From: Ruminococcus sp.
GTDB taxonomy: Bacteria; Bacillota; Clostridia; Oscillospirales; Ruminococcaceae
Direction of reading: 5' to 3'
NCBI GenBank assembly: GCA_015066845.1
Contig: SVNO01000001.1
Location: forward strand, 62,001-126,000
Length of the DNA stretch: 64,000 nt
Part shown: one piece after another, positions 39,416-51,091 of the stretch
How the letters are laid out: each line of letters begins with the position of its first letter
How positions within the stretch are numbered: the first letter of the stretch is position 1
Made by a program: the position numbers and the translations under genes
Notes under the pieces: generated by a model
The model's input: the letters and a program-made list of their open reading frames with translations, nothing else
The model's database searches: none
Told to the model about the DNA's origin: nothing

Positions 39416-40087
39416 TCATTCGTCATTTCTATGCATGTAGGAGTATACCGTCACAATCACTAATGTAAGCATCAGCACTGTAAAGAATACCAGAAACAGC
39501 CATTCTGAGGTGATGTTGGCAATCCGGAAAATCACGGATGAGAGAACCAGTACAAGACCTGCAATCACGAGCACCTTGCCGCCGAAACGGTGCGTCAGCT
39601 TCCAGCACTGTTCGTTTTTAAGCGTCCATGAAGTTTTGATGCCGAGCGTGGCATTCTGTGCAATGGTCGGGAAATAATTGCCCATCCCGATGAACAGGAG
39701 TCCCATGAGGAGGACAATCAGAAACTGAGGATGTACAGGAAATGCACATTCCGCACCGATGACCGCTTCACCCCGCATAGTGAACAGGGTAATCCAGTTC
39801 ATCGGGATGAAAAACGCCATCATAATGACCATCATAATTTGCAGCACCTTGCGGTTTGCATAGTCCTTTTTGCGCAGCTTCAATTCCAGCAGCATACCGA
39901 GCGAAACCAGAAGCGGCAAGAATGCAAGAAAGAGTGCTGTGTATTTCGAGCCGATGCTGTCCACCCGAAAATGCATGTCAAAATGCGTGGGAACAATATC
40001 AGGAAGTGTTGTGATGAAAATGATGGATGCAATCAGGTTGACGATACCTGCGATAATGCTGAAAACTGCGATTTTATTGTTCTTCAT
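39416..40087 (-). CDS. SdpI-family membrane protein (DUF1648 + SdpI)
   Basis: IVPTHFDMHFRVDSIGSKYTALF; MGNYFPTIAQNATLGIKTSWTLKNEQCWKLTHRFGGK. Confidence 0.88.
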   Translation of the reverse strand: MKNNKIAVFSIIAGIVNLIASIIFITTLPDIVPTHFDMHFRVDSIGSKYTALFLAFLPLLVSLGMLLELKLRKKDYANRKVLQIMMVIMMAFFIPMNWITLFTMRGEAVIGAECAFPVHPQFLIVLLMGLLFIGMGNYFPTIAQNATLGIKTSWTLKNEQCWKLTHRFGGKVLVIAGLVLVLSSVIFRIANITSEWLFLVFFTVLMLTLVIVTVYSYMHRNDE

Positions 40088-40355
40088 GATGCTCCTCCTG
40101 TGTGCCGAACATGCCCATCATGGATTTCAGAAATTCCTGAAAAACCGTGGTGTTCAGGCTGTAAATAATCTTCTGCGCCTGTCGCTGAGTGCGGACAAGC
40201 TCTGCCTCTTTTAAGATTTTCAGATGGTGCGACATGGTAGCACCTGAGAAATCGAAGTGCTCCCCGATTTCCCCTGCCGTCATGTCCTTCTTCTGCAAAA
40301 GCGTGAGGATTTCACGCCTTGTCGGGTCAGCCAGTGCACTCCACACATCGTTCAT
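40074..40355 (-). CDS. SdpR-like ArsR-family transcriptional regulator
   Basis: MNDVWSALADPTRREILTLLQKKDMTAGEIGEHFDFSGATMSHHLKILKEAELV. Confidence 0.9.
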   Translation of the reverse strand: MNDVWSALADPTRREILTLLQKKDMTAGEIGEHFDFSGATMSHHLKILKEAELVRTQRQAQKIIYSLNTTVFQEFLKSMMGMFGTQEEHHEEQ

Positions 40356-41184
40356 AAACAGCACCCCATTTCTTCCGCAGACGAATGATACCGCATACCG
40401 CAAAAGCTGCTGCAACGGTCACCATTACTTCTATAATGACAGTCGCCGCGTTTTTACTGATGACTTCGCCCAGATAGGGAGTGGAGAGTCCTTGAATCAC
40501 TACCATCGAATCAATCAGCGTATGGAAAAGGAAAGACAGCAGAACGCCGATAACAGGACGTTTTTTCATAACAAAATAGAAAACCAGCATACTCATGAAC
40601 AGATGCGCGATAATCGCCATTCCACGTTCCCAGATTCCGACAAGATACAGCAGCGGAGCGTCGTTGATAAGCGAATCTTTAAGTGCTTCAAACTGCGCTG
40701 GGTCAACGCCCGACTGTGCGGAGGTTTCTACAATAGCATCGAAAGAACCATTGTTGATCATCACCGCATAGAGGAGAAGGTTGAGGTATTGAAGCCCTGC
40801 TATGAGGATGGATTCAATACAGCCGTGTCCAAGACCTGCTGCCATTGCCCGATGCAAGGTAATCCCCTTTTTGTCGAGGATCTTTGCCGCACCGAATCTG
40901 CCGGAAACCTCAAAAAGACCTGCCGTTGCCGCAAGACTGAGTGCATAAACAAGATAGTGATTCGTCGCATATTCCATGAATCCGGCATTCATAGAAAGCA
41001 TATTCAGAATCGGAATACGGATAAGTATCTGGGGAATGAAAAATCCGAGTGCGCCGATGAGTGCCGGAAACCAGAGCTTTTCGGATTTATGCCGGATGCA
41101 GTACCAGATGATGATGCCTGCCGGAATCAGGGCAGTTGCTGCCATTGCAAGGCAGATACATACAATTGATGCGCTGTTTACCAT
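40327..41184 (-). CDS. YhfC-family putative intramembrane metalloprotease
   Basis: TAGLFEVSGRFGAAKIL; GLGHGCIESILIAGLQYLNLLLYAVMIN; polytopic. Confidence 0.82.
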   Translation of the reverse strand: MVNSASIVCICLAMAATALIPAGIIIWYCIRHKSEKLWFPALIGALGFFIPQILIRIPILNMLSMNAGFMEYATNHYLVYALSLAATAGLFEVSGRFGAAKILDKKGITLHRAMAAGLGHGCIESILIAGLQYLNLLLYAVMINNGSFDAIVETSAQSGVDPAQFEALKDSLINDAPLLYLVGIWERGMAIIAHLFMSMLVFYFVMKKRPVIGVLLSFLFHTLIDSMVVIQGLSTPYLGEVISKNAATVIIEVMVTVAAAFAVCGIIRLRKKWGAVYERCVECTG

Positions 41185-41218
41185 AATGATAACCTCCTGT
41201 TGTTCAGTGACGGTTGTT

Positions 41219-41238
41219 ATTTAGATTTCCGTCTAAAT
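41219..41238. promoter_or_regulatory. Palindromic operator 1
   Basis: ATTTAGA-TTTCCG-TCTAAAT. Confidence 0.8.
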
Positions 41239-41240
41239 AC

Positions 41241-41269
41241 AGTATAGCACAGTTGAGGAGGTTTGTCAA
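41241..41269 (-). promoter_or_regulatory. Promoter of the yhfC-sdpR-sdpI operon
   Basis: Minus strand TTGACA (41269-41264), 17 nt, TATACT (41246-41241). Confidence 0.85.
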
Positions 41270-41274
41270 GGGGT

Positions 41275-41294
41275 ATTTAGAAAAAAATCTAAAT
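41275..41294. promoter_or_regulatory. Palindromic operator 2
   Basis: ATTTAGA-AAAAAA-TCTAAAT. Confidence 0.8.
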
Positions 41295-41313
41295 AAGTTT
41301 TTGGGGCAAAAAA

Positions 41314-41336
41314 ATGCCCTGCATTACACAGGGCAT
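41314..41336 (-). terminator. Terminator after prs
   Basis: Minus strand ATGCCCTG-TGTAATG-CAGGGCAT then TTTTTT. Confidence 0.85.
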
Positions 41337-41348
41337 CGTAACATATTC

Positions 41349-42485
41349 TTAGTTATACTGCTCCAGCAGCTGCTGAATCTTCTCATGGGGGTCAATAACA
41401 GTGCTGATGGAAACGTCGTGGTTCAGGGATGCGATGAAGTATGCGATGTACTTGGATACGTCAACCTCATGGAACCACTCACGCTTGAGAAGCTCCGGAG
41501 AACGATAGGTCAGGTTTGTACCGAATACACCGCTGATGAAGCCGTCATGATATGCCTGATCGAACTTCTCCAGACCATTGGTAAAGATGGAATAGGTCGC
41601 ATATGCAAAAATTCTCTTTGCATTACGCTTCTTCAGCTCGTATGCAATATCCAGAACGGATTCGCCGGAAGAAATAATATCGTCAGCAATGAACACATCC
41701 TTACCCTCTACGGAGTTGCCGAGGTATTCGTGTGCCACAATCGGATTTCTGCCGTTGACGATTCTGGAATAGTCACGTCTTTTGTAGAACATACCCATGT
41801 CCACACCAAGTACGGATGCATAGTACATGTTGCGGTTAAGCGCACCTTCATCGGGGCTGACTACCATGAAATTCTCCTTGGTTGCATGGAAATTCTCAAT
41901 GGACTTGAACATGGTCTTGAGTACCTGATAGGACGGGATAACATTGTCAAAGCCCATCAGCGGAACAGCGTTGTGTACTCTCGGATCATGTGCGTCAAAT
42001 GTCACGATATTGGAAACACCCATCGCCTGCAGTTCCTGCAATGCCACTGCACAGTCGAGGGATTCACGATAGTTGCGGCGGTGCTGTCTGCCACCGTAGA
42101 GGCTGGGCATGATCACATTAACTCTGTATGCCTTGCCGCTAGCAGCCTGAATGATACGCTTGAGGTCCTGATAATGGTCATCGGGGGACATTGCGTTCTT
42201 CATGCCGAAATATTCATAGGTGCAGCTGTAATTGCCCACATCTGTGATGATGTACAGGTCCTTACCACGGATGGTGGACTTGATCAATCCCTTACCATCA
42301 CCGGATGCGAAACGGGGGCATTCGTTCTCTACGAGGAAATTCTCATAATCATAGCCGCCTTTGTTTGCCCACTCCACGAGATAGCCATTGATTTTGTCAC
42401 CCAGCTCTCTCGCGCTCTGCATGGCGATCAGACCGAGGGGGGCAACGTTGGTTTCAAGGTTGAACAGCACTTCATTCTTACTCAT
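41349..42485 (-). CDS. prs: Ribose-phosphate pyrophosphokinase (long form)
   Basis: FDAHDPRVHNA; VVSPDEGALNR; GKDVFIADDIISSGESVLDIA. Confidence 0.9.
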   Translation of the reverse strand: MSKNEVLFNLETNVAPLGLIAMQSARELGDKINGYLVEWANKGGYDYENFLVENECPRFASGDGKGLIKSTIRGKDLYIITDVGNYSCTYEYFGMKNAMSPDDHYQDLKRIIQAASGKAYRVNVIMPSLYGGRQHRRNYRESLDCAVALQELQAMGVSNIVTFDAHDPRVHNAVPLMGFDNVIPSYQVLKTMFKSIENFHATKENFMVVSPDEGALNRNMYYASVLGVDMGMFYKRRDYSRIVNGRNPIVAHEYLGNSVEGKDVFIADDIISSGESVLDIAYELKKRNAKRIFAYATYSIFTNGLEKFDQAYHDGFISGVFGTNLTYRSPELLKREWFHEVDVSKYIAYFIASLNHDVSISTVIDPHEKIQQLLEQYN

Positions 42486-42574
42486 ACTTTTCTTTGCTTC
42501 CGTTGTACCGCACGGAAGCACTCCTTCCTTGGATATTATTCAATCAGGGGAATTCTCCCTGATTCGTGGCATAA

Positions 42575-43105
42575 TTACTTACAGAACTTTTCGATATAGT
42601 GGTCGATATCCGCAGCGATAATCTGCTTTGCTACATCCACGTCCTCAATTTCGTCCACCGCTGTGGTCTTGTTTTCCAGCTCCTTGTACACCTTGAAGAA
42701 ATGAATCATTTCATCAAAAATGTGACGGGGCAGCTCATTGATGGAATGGTAGCAGTTGTAGTTGGGGTCCTCAAAGGGAATGGCGATGATTTTATCATCG
42801 TGCCTGCCGCTGTCAAGCATACGGATAACACCGATGGGATAGCAGCGCACGAGCGTCATCGGTGACAGCGTTTCTGAGCAGACGAGCAGGACATCAAGCG
42901 GGTCCTCATCATCGGCATAAGTACGCGGAATCAGACCGTAGTTTGCCGGATAGTGCGTGGATGTGTGGAGAATGCGGTCAAGCTTCATCAGACCGGTTTC
43001 CTTGTCCAACTCATACTTGATCTTGCTTCCCTTGGGGATCTCAATCACTGCAACAAAGTCCTCCGGATTGATTCGCTTGGGGCTGATGTTGTGCCAGATA
43101 TTCAT
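42575..43105 (-). CDS. ppa: Inorganic pyrophosphatase (family I)
   Basis: VIEIPKGSKIKYELDKETGLMKLDRIL; YADDEDPLDVLL. Confidence 0.95.
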   Translation of the reverse strand: MNIWHNISPKRINPEDFVAVIEIPKGSKIKYELDKETGLMKLDRILHTSTHYPANYGLIPRTYADDEDPLDVLLVCSETLSPMTLVRCYPIGVIRMLDSGRHDDKIIAIPFEDPNYNCYHSINELPRHIFDEMIHFFKVYKELENKTTAVDEIEDVDVAKQIIAADIDHYIEKFCK

Positions 43106-43539
43106 AGATAACACCTCTTGCTTTTTGGGAAAATGGCATACCCTTATATCATAAGTATACCTGTGTTTTTTCGTTTTGTCAATCACCCTTTGCAAATGCA
43201 TCTGAAGTTTGTCGGATTTTCTAAAATCGCTTTGCTTTTTAACAGGTTTTATAGACATTTCACGAACTGCATGGAAGAATTTCCAGTCCCCTTCCCCTGT
43301 TCTGAAACAGTTTGCAGCCGGATGCAGTTCGTTTCACCCCTTTGCCTTGCATTCCGTCAACTTGCCCAAAAATCAAGTCGTATAGTCTTGCAGAAAACCG
43401 AAATTTTTGTTCAACCTGACGAAAAGCATTTTTGCGGCAGGATGGAGGGATTCTTTCTGGCAAATTACCCTTGTTTTTCATTTGAATATATGATATAATA
43501 AGGGCATATCCGACAGATGATGTCCGGAAATGTACGTTA

Positions 43540-43630
43540 GGCAATACCGCACATATGTCAAGGAATTTTGAGGCAAGATGACGGCAAAGATGATGTACTG
43601 AGCCGCGGACGGTCTTTGTGCAGTATTGCC
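43540..43630. repeat. MITE-like repeat copy with terminal inverted repeats
   Basis: GGCAATACCGCACA at the left, TGTGCAGTATTGCC at the right (13/14 inverted match). Confidence 0.6.
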
Positions 43631-43653
43631 ATTATTGTAAGGAGGTATTTTAC

Positions 43654-44232
43654 ATGCTGGATATCCAGAGCACCCAGACGTATCAGGAGCGCATCCGCAG
43701 GACGCTCATTTCCGAGGAGGAAATCGCTGCTGCGGTGCAGAACGCAGGAAAAGAAATCAGTCTGCTTTATGACGGCACACCCATTTTGCTCGTCAGCATT
43801 CTCAAGGGCGCATTCGTTTTTATGGCTGACCTCATGCGTGCAGTGGATGTTCCCTGTGAAGTGGCATTCATGTGCGCCAAGAGCTATTATAGCGGCACAT
43901 TTTCCACAGGTACGGTTAAAATCACCATGGACCTCGAACAGGACATCAGCGGCTACCATGTTGTAATCGTCGAGGACATCATCGACACCGGACGGACGCT
44001 CTACGATGTGTACAACCTGCTCAAGGGCAGAAATCCCCGTTCCCTGCGTGTTGTCACACTCCTTGACAAGCCCTCCCGCCGTGACGCGCGTGTGGCACAG
44101 TCTGGCTTTAAGCCGGACATGAGCCTGTTCACGATTGATGACCTGTTCGTAGTCGGATATGGTCTTGACTGCGCAGAATACTACCGTAATCTTCCCTATA
44201 TCGCGGAATATTCGCCGAGTCAGGAGGGATAG
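43654..44232 (+). CDS. hpt: Hypoxanthine phosphoribosyltransferase
   Basis: ILVSILKGAFVFMADLMRA; VVIVEDIIDTGRTL. Start after AAGGAGG. Confidence 0.95.
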   Translation: MLDIQSTQTYQERIRRTLISEEEIAAAVQNAGKEISLLYDGTPILLVSILKGAFVFMADLMRAVDVPCEVAFMCAKSYYSGTFSTGTVKITMDLEQDISGYHVVIVEDIIDTGRTLYDVYNLLKGRNPRSLRVVTLLDKPSRRDARVAQSGFKPDMSLFTIDDLFVVGYGLDCAEYYRNLPYIAEYSPSQEG

Positions 44233-44234
44233 AC

Positions 44235-46238
<2,004 letters not shown>

Positions 46239-46263
46239 AGGGGATGCCTCCTTCATGCAGAGT

Positions 46264-47340
46264 TCAGGAATGCAGCAATTGCTGGAAATAACGTCTGTTG
46301 TACGCTACATTCGGATTGCTGGGCTTGATGCGCCCTGCCCTATCATTATATGCTTTCGCGATTGAACGGTTCCCCATGCGGTCATGGCAGACGCACAGCT
46401 GCATCAGCGGAATGAAGTCATGGCAATCCGGCTGTGAAAAGCCTGCATTTTCTGCCGGAAATTCCGTCCGCAATGCCGTTTCATACCAGAATGCTGCCTG
46501 TGTATAGTCCTTGCGCTGCATGAAAATCTGCCCGATGGCACAGCACACCTCTGCACGGGGTGCGGCAAGGGAAAAGCTCTCGCAAAGGCTGGATATCGCC
46601 TCCTGTTCCCTGCCCAGTGCCAGCAGACATTCCGCACGATGCTGACATGCAGTCAGACGGTCGGCAATCCATGCATCCTTGCAGCGGAAAAAATCCGCAT
46701 AGACTTCCAGTGCATCCGCATACCGTCCGTGATAGTAAAGCTCGCGCGCATAGTAGAATTTCTGCCGCGTGTCCAGTGCTTTCCCCTCCTCTTGCAGCCG
46801 TTCAAAAATGCGAAGATTCCGTGCAGGGTCATGCACATGAAGCTTACGATGCTCGATGGGCGCGTCATAATGGAGAATCTTTCCGGACGGTGCAATCACC
46901 TCATGCACTGCGCCCACCCATTGAAACGCCTTTTCACGGCGCAGCAGCCGTTCGCGCTCATAAGTAAAGACAGGTGCACCCTGTTCGTCAAAGGCAACAT
47001 GGTAGGGCAGCATTACCACATCCGTGTCCGGTGTGAGCGTGTCTTTCAGCTCCAATAGCCGTGCAAGGCTCTCCGGTGGAATCACATCATCCGCATCCAG
47101 CCAGAACTGATAGTCACAGCTTGCCTTGGAAAATGCAAAATTCCGCGCGGCAGAAAAATCATCCACCCACGCAAATGTATGGACATGCTCTGTAAACTGC
47201 GCAGCAATCTCTCTTGTATGGTCAGTTGAGCCGGTATCTGCAATGATGATTTCATCGGCAAACGCAGCTGCACTGCGCAGACAACGTTCCAATACCTCCT
47301 CCTCGTTTTTCACAATCATGCACAGGCTGACAGTCTGCAT
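46264..47340 (-). CDS. Family 2 glycosyltransferase with C-terminal TPR-like repeats (SunS-like)
   Basis: [51 protein letters not shown]-like helical C-terminus. Confidence 0.88.
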   Translation of the reverse strand: MQTVSLCMIVKNEEEVLERCLRSAAAFADEIIIADTGSTDHTREIAAQFTEHVHTFAWVDDFSAARNFAFSKASCDYQFWLDADDVIPPESLARLLELKDTLTPDTDVVMLPYHVAFDEQGAPVFTYERERLLRREKAFQWVGAVHEVIAPSGKILHYDAPIEHRKLHVHDPARNLRIFERLQEEGKALDTRQKFYYARELYYHGRYADALEVYADFFRCKDAWIADRLTACQHRAECLLALGREQEAISSLCESFSLAAPRAEVCCAIGQIFMQRKDYTQAAFWYETALRTEFPAENAGFSQPDCHDFIPLMQLCVCHDRMGNRSIAKAYNDRAGRIKPSNPNVAYNRRYFQQLLHS

Positions 47341-47470
47341 TCTCTCACTCCCCTTCCCTGTACTCTATGCACAGACGCGTCATTCGTGCCTGTACCTCTC
47401 CAAAATGTCAGGTTTCCAAAGGTAAATTTGTTGGTTTTGCATAAAAGCGGAATCGGTATGTCATTTCCCC

Positions 47471-47499
47471 TTGACACAATCTCTGTTTTCGTGTAAAAT
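47471..47499 (+). promoter_or_regulatory. Promoter for the NSS transporter
   Basis: TTGACA, 17 nt, TAAAAT. Confidence 0.75.
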
Positions 47500-47599
47500 T
47501 AAGGTATTCGTGCTGCGAATGATAAATTCAAATGCAGCAAACCGGCGCGGTTATTATTGCAGCAAACAGCACCGGTACGCTGCGGAAAGGTGTGTTTTC

Positions 47600-48961
47600 A
47601 TGAGTGAACAAACAAAAGTGACTGTCAGCAACGGTGGCTTCGGGTCGAAGCTTGGCTTCATCCTCGCTGCAGCTGGCTCGGCAGTCGGACTGGGAAATAT
47701 CTGGCGTTTCCCCTATCTTGCCGCACAGTATGGCGGTGGTATTTTCCTGCTGGTTTATCTGATTCTGACAGTTACCTTCGGCTTTTCGCTGATGGTTACG
47801 GAAATCGCAATCGGGCGCAAGACCGGAAAGAGCGTTATTGGCGCGTATTCTGAGGTCAACAAGCATTTTGCTCCCCTTGGATGGCTGGCGGCAGCCGTAC
47901 CCGTCATTATTCTCCCGTACTACTGCGTTATCGGCGGCTGGGTACTCAAGTACATGACTGCATTCCTCACCGGACAGGGCAAAACCGCTGCCGGCGATGG
48001 CTCATTCTTCTCGGAATTCATCGGACATGCTGCACAGCCGACGATTTTCTTCTTCATCTTTGTCATCCTGACAGCAATCGTAGTAATGCTCGGTGTCAAC
48101 AAGGGTATTGAGCGCATGAGCAAGATTATGATGCCTGTACTTTTCATCCTGATTATCGGTATTGGCATTTATACCCTGACGCTCCCCGGTGCGATCGATG
48201 GTCTGATTTACTACGTCAAGCCCGATTTCACCAAGTTCTCCATCAAAACCGTAATTGCAGCTATGGGACAGCTGTTCTACTCGATGTCCCTTGCAATGGG
48301 TATTATGATTACCTACGGCTCCTACATGAGAAAGGAAGACCATCTGGAAGGTTCTGTTCGTAATATCGAGATTTTCGACACAGCAGTTGCATTCCTCGCC
48401 GGTCTGATCATCGTTCCCTCCGTCTTTGTATTCTCCGGCGGTGACGCAAGCGCGCTGAAATCCGGCCCGTCCTTGATGTTCATTACCCTCCCGAACGTGT
48501 TCGATTCCATGATCGGCGGACAGATTGTCGGTGCAGCATTCTTCATTCTGGTTGCACTGGCTGCACTGACTTCCTCCATCTCCCTGATGGAAACGGTGGT
48601 TTCCATCATCGTTGAGAAGTTCCACATTAAGAGAATTCCGGCATGTCTGATCGTAATGGGTATTTCTCTGGCAATGGGTATGCTCTCCGTACTCGGCTAC
48701 AGTGATTGGAGTGAAGTGACTGTATTCGGCTATCAGTTCCTTGACTTCTTCGATTTTGTCAGCAACAATATTATGATGCCGATCGTTGCGCTTTTGACCT
48801 GCATCCTGATTGGCTTCGTAGCAAAGACAAAGTTTGTCGAGGACGAAGTGGAAGAAAACGGCGAATTCAAATCCAAGACGCTCTACCGCGTGATGGTCAG
48901 ATATGTCTGCCCGATTTGTATGCTGGTAATTCTGTTCTCCGCACTGTTTATGAAGCTCTAA
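47600..48961 (+). CDS. Sodium-dependent transporter, NSS family
   Basis: KLGFILAAAGSAVGLGNIWRFPYLAAQYGGGIFLLVYL; 11-12 TM. Confidence 0.95.
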   Translation: MSEQTKVTVSNGGFGSKLGFILAAAGSAVGLGNIWRFPYLAAQYGGGIFLLVYLILTVTFGFSLMVTEIAIGRKTGKSVIGAYSEVNKHFAPLGWLAAAVPVIILPYYCVIGGWVLKYMTAFLTGQGKTAAGDGSFFSEFIGHAAQPTIFFFIFVILTAIVVMLGVNKGIERMSKIMMPVLFILIIGIGIYTLTLPGAIDGLIYYVKPDFTKFSIKTVIAAMGQLFYSMSLAMGIMITYGSYMRKEDHLEGSVRNIEIFDTAVAFLAGLIIVPSVFVFSGGDASALKSGPSLMFITLPNVFDSMIGGQIVGAAFFILVALAALTSSISLMETVVSIIVEKFHIKRIPACLIVMGISLAMGMLSVLGYSDWSEVTVFGYQFLDFFDFVSNNIMMPIVALLTCILIGFVAKTKFVEDEVEENGEFKSKTLYRVMVRYVCPICMLVILFSALFMKL

Positions 48962-48976
48962 TTGACAAAACAAGAA

Positions 48977-49000
48977 AATCGCCCCGATTACGGGGCGATT
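48977..49000. terminator. Left copy of duplicated terminator palindrome
   Basis: AATCGCCCCGATTACGGGGCGATT; minus-strand U-tract retained. Confidence 0.8.
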
Positions 49001-49163
49001 CAGCTTGTCGAAAAAGTCTTTTTCTGGGGTTAGCACCCCTGTAACTGCCCCCACCCCAACCCCTCCCCCAACGGGGGAGGGGCTATTTTTCGGGGACTTC
49101 GTCCCCGAACCCCTTGTGCGGGGCTATCGCTCCGCATTTGATTTTAGGTTTTTCGAAAGACAG
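49001..49163. repeat. Hairpin-rich insert between duplicated terminator copies
   Basis: Serial hairpins GGGG-ttagca-CCCC, CCCCTCCCCC-aac-GGGGGAGGGG, CGGGGAC-ttc-GTCCCCG; G4 motif on minus strand. Confidence 0.55.
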
Positions 49164-49192
49164 AATCGCCCCGATTACGGGGCGATTTTTTA
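49164..49192. terminator. Right copy of duplicated terminator palindrome
   Basis: Identical 24-mer followed by TTTTT; plus-strand U-tract retained. Confidence 0.85.
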
Positions 49193-50326
49193 ATGCGGTC
49201 TTGCTTTTTTTACTTCGTAGAGCATTTTGTCAGCTTTTGCAATGAAATCCGGAATCGTTTTCATCTCTGCGGTATAAGCCGCGTAACCGATACTCAGATG
49301 CAGATCGTACTGCGCTCCGGCAGCTGCATTGTCCTCTGCAAGTACTTCGTTAATCTCCAGACACAACGTCCGGATTGTTTCTTCGCTTTCGACTTCGCAG
49401 ATAATGATGAACTCATCACCGCCATAGCGGCATACAAAGCAGTGATACCGTGAGCAGACCTTTTTAAGGGCTGTTGCCACGCGGATGAGTGCCTTGTCGC
49501 CTTCAACGTGTCCGTACACGTCATTGATTTTCTTGAAGTAATCCATGTCCATCATCAGCAGAAAGAGCTGCTTGCAGCTTGAGGGATTTTTCATCTTGCC
49601 GGACAAATACCGCAGCAGTTGGTTGCGGTTGTTCAGCTGCGTCAACGGGTCAATGGAAATCTTCTCATTCTGTAAATTGATGTAAACCTGTAGAAGTGCG
49701 AGCGTGATGCCCATACTCAGTACAGGAGAGCCGCCAAAGTTCATCTGCCAGATACCGCAGAACAGCGGGAAAACGCAGAACGAGGATATGGTCAGGTATT
49801 TGTTGCGGTTCGCATAATCATGCTTGTTCTGTGCGCGCAGGAACGCTTTACCGGATGTGGAAATAATGTAGCCAAACAGAATAACGGATTGCAGGATGTA
49901 CAATGGCCCATAGTGGAATTGTTTATCCGCGTCCACATAGAACATCAGCCCCGTCCATGGCGTCGTCAGCGTCAGGATATTGAACAGCGTGACTGGAATG
50001 ATAGCAAGAAGCTTGTATTTTCTGGATGTCGCAAACTTCGATTCCTGCATATACTCAGAATAAAGGAACCAGAGATAGGAAACGAATCCGGAAAGAATGT
50101 AGTACAGGATGTCTACCGCATATTTCACCGCAGGCACAACAGCTGGAATACTTTCGCAGATCACCCATAATGTATCCGAAACGCATAATGCCATCACACT
50201 GTACATCAATGCATTCAGTATTCGTTGAGAATTCTGATGATCTCTTGCGTTCTTCCCGCGCGTGAGCAGCGTCAAAATGATGCAGATGCAGAATATGTCC
50301 ATCTCAAGATAATAGATATGATTCAT
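49190..50326 (-). CDS. Membrane diguanylate cyclase (multi-TM N-terminus + GGDEF)
   Basis: Multi-TM sensor; ISIDPLTQLNNRNQLLRYLSGK; CRYGGDEFIIICEV. Confidence 0.93.
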   Translation of the reverse strand: MNHIYYLEMDIFCICIILTLLTRGKNARDHQNSQRILNALMYSVMALCVSDTLWVICESIPAVVPAVKYAVDILYYILSGFVSYLWFLYSEYMQESKFATSRKYKLLAIIPVTLFNILTLTTPWTGLMFYVDADKQFHYGPLYILQSVILFGYIISTSGKAFLRAQNKHDYANRNKYLTISSFCVFPLFCGIWQMNFGGSPVLSMGITLALLQVYINLQNEKISIDPLTQLNNRNQLLRYLSGKMKNPSSCKQLFLLMMDMDYFKKINDVYGHVEGDKALIRVATALKKVCSRYHCFVCRYGGDEFIIICEVESEETIRTLCLEINEVLAEDNAAAGAQYDLHLSIGYAAYTAEMKTIPDFIAKADKMLYEVKKARPH

Positions 50327-50552
50327 AAGTATGCCTTCTTCCGATAGCATCGCGGCACAGCCGGTACTATTCCGGTGATGCGCCGTTGTTTATGTTTGGT
50401 TCACACTTTTATTATAGCACAAAGTTTTGTAAATGTCTATTGTTTTCAAGCAAAAAAACCGACAACATTTTTCATTTCACAAAAAAGAAACAAATTATTC
50501 AAAGTATTGAAAAAGATGCCCAGCCGCCGCAGGGCGTTCCGGGCATCAATTC

Positions 50553-50855
50553 TCATCGGGATGTGTCGGTCGCCGAATCCTGTGCGGCTTCCGTGGTTTC
50601 GGTTCCGGTAATGTCGCTGACGACATCACGTCCCTCGTCAAGAACATCGCTTGCAAAGTCCTCCGCGCCGCTGACAACATCCGTAACCATATCCTGCGCG
50701 TCACTGAGCAGACCGCTGTCCTCCGTTGTCTGTGCTGCCTGCGATTCTGTATGCTGCACAGAATTGGTGTCCGCATCATTACGGTTTCTTCCACATGCGG
50801 TCATCATCACTGCACCAGCAATCAGTGCAGTCAGTACGATTGGCATTTGTTTCAT
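50553..50855 (-). CDS. Small acidic lipoprotein, unknown function
   Basis: MKQMPIVLTALIAGAVMMTACGRN lipobox; Asp/Glu/Thr-rich repetitive sequence. Confidence 0.65.
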   Translation of the reverse strand: MKQMPIVLTALIAGAVMMTACGRNRNDADTNSVQHTESQAAQTTEDSGLLSDAQDMVTDVVSGAEDFASDVLDEGRDVVSDITGTETTEAAQDSATDTSR

Positions 50856-51091
50856 GTGCTTGCCTCCTGTGATTGTCCGGCAAAGCCGGATGATAGGAAC
50901 ACCGCACAATTCCTGCACGGTATCGTCCTTAGTATGCACTCTTTTTGCGATTCTATCCTTTTTCAGATTTGTGCATATTCAATAAAATTCACTGTGAGCA
51001 AATGGCTGAAATCATGAATTTTTACAATTTGCTTGCAAATATGCTGAAAAAATGCTATAATAGCAAGTACAGATGGAAGGAGGAGATTTGA

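Noticed and set aside
43500-43653. Purine riboswitch upstream of hpt-NCS2 permease
   Set aside because: Genes are typical purine-switch targets, but I could not find the conserved purine aptamer core; the region is instead occupied by the MITE-like repeat.
47471-47599. N-terminal extension of the NSS transporter ORF in the ORF track
   Set aside because: The extension begins on the TTG of the -35 box and spans the promoter; MSEQTK at 47600 is the likely start.
47500-47599. Glycine-type riboswitch upstream of the NSS transporter
   Set aside because: Leader has small repeats (GCAGCAAAC twice) but no glycine aptamer consensus.
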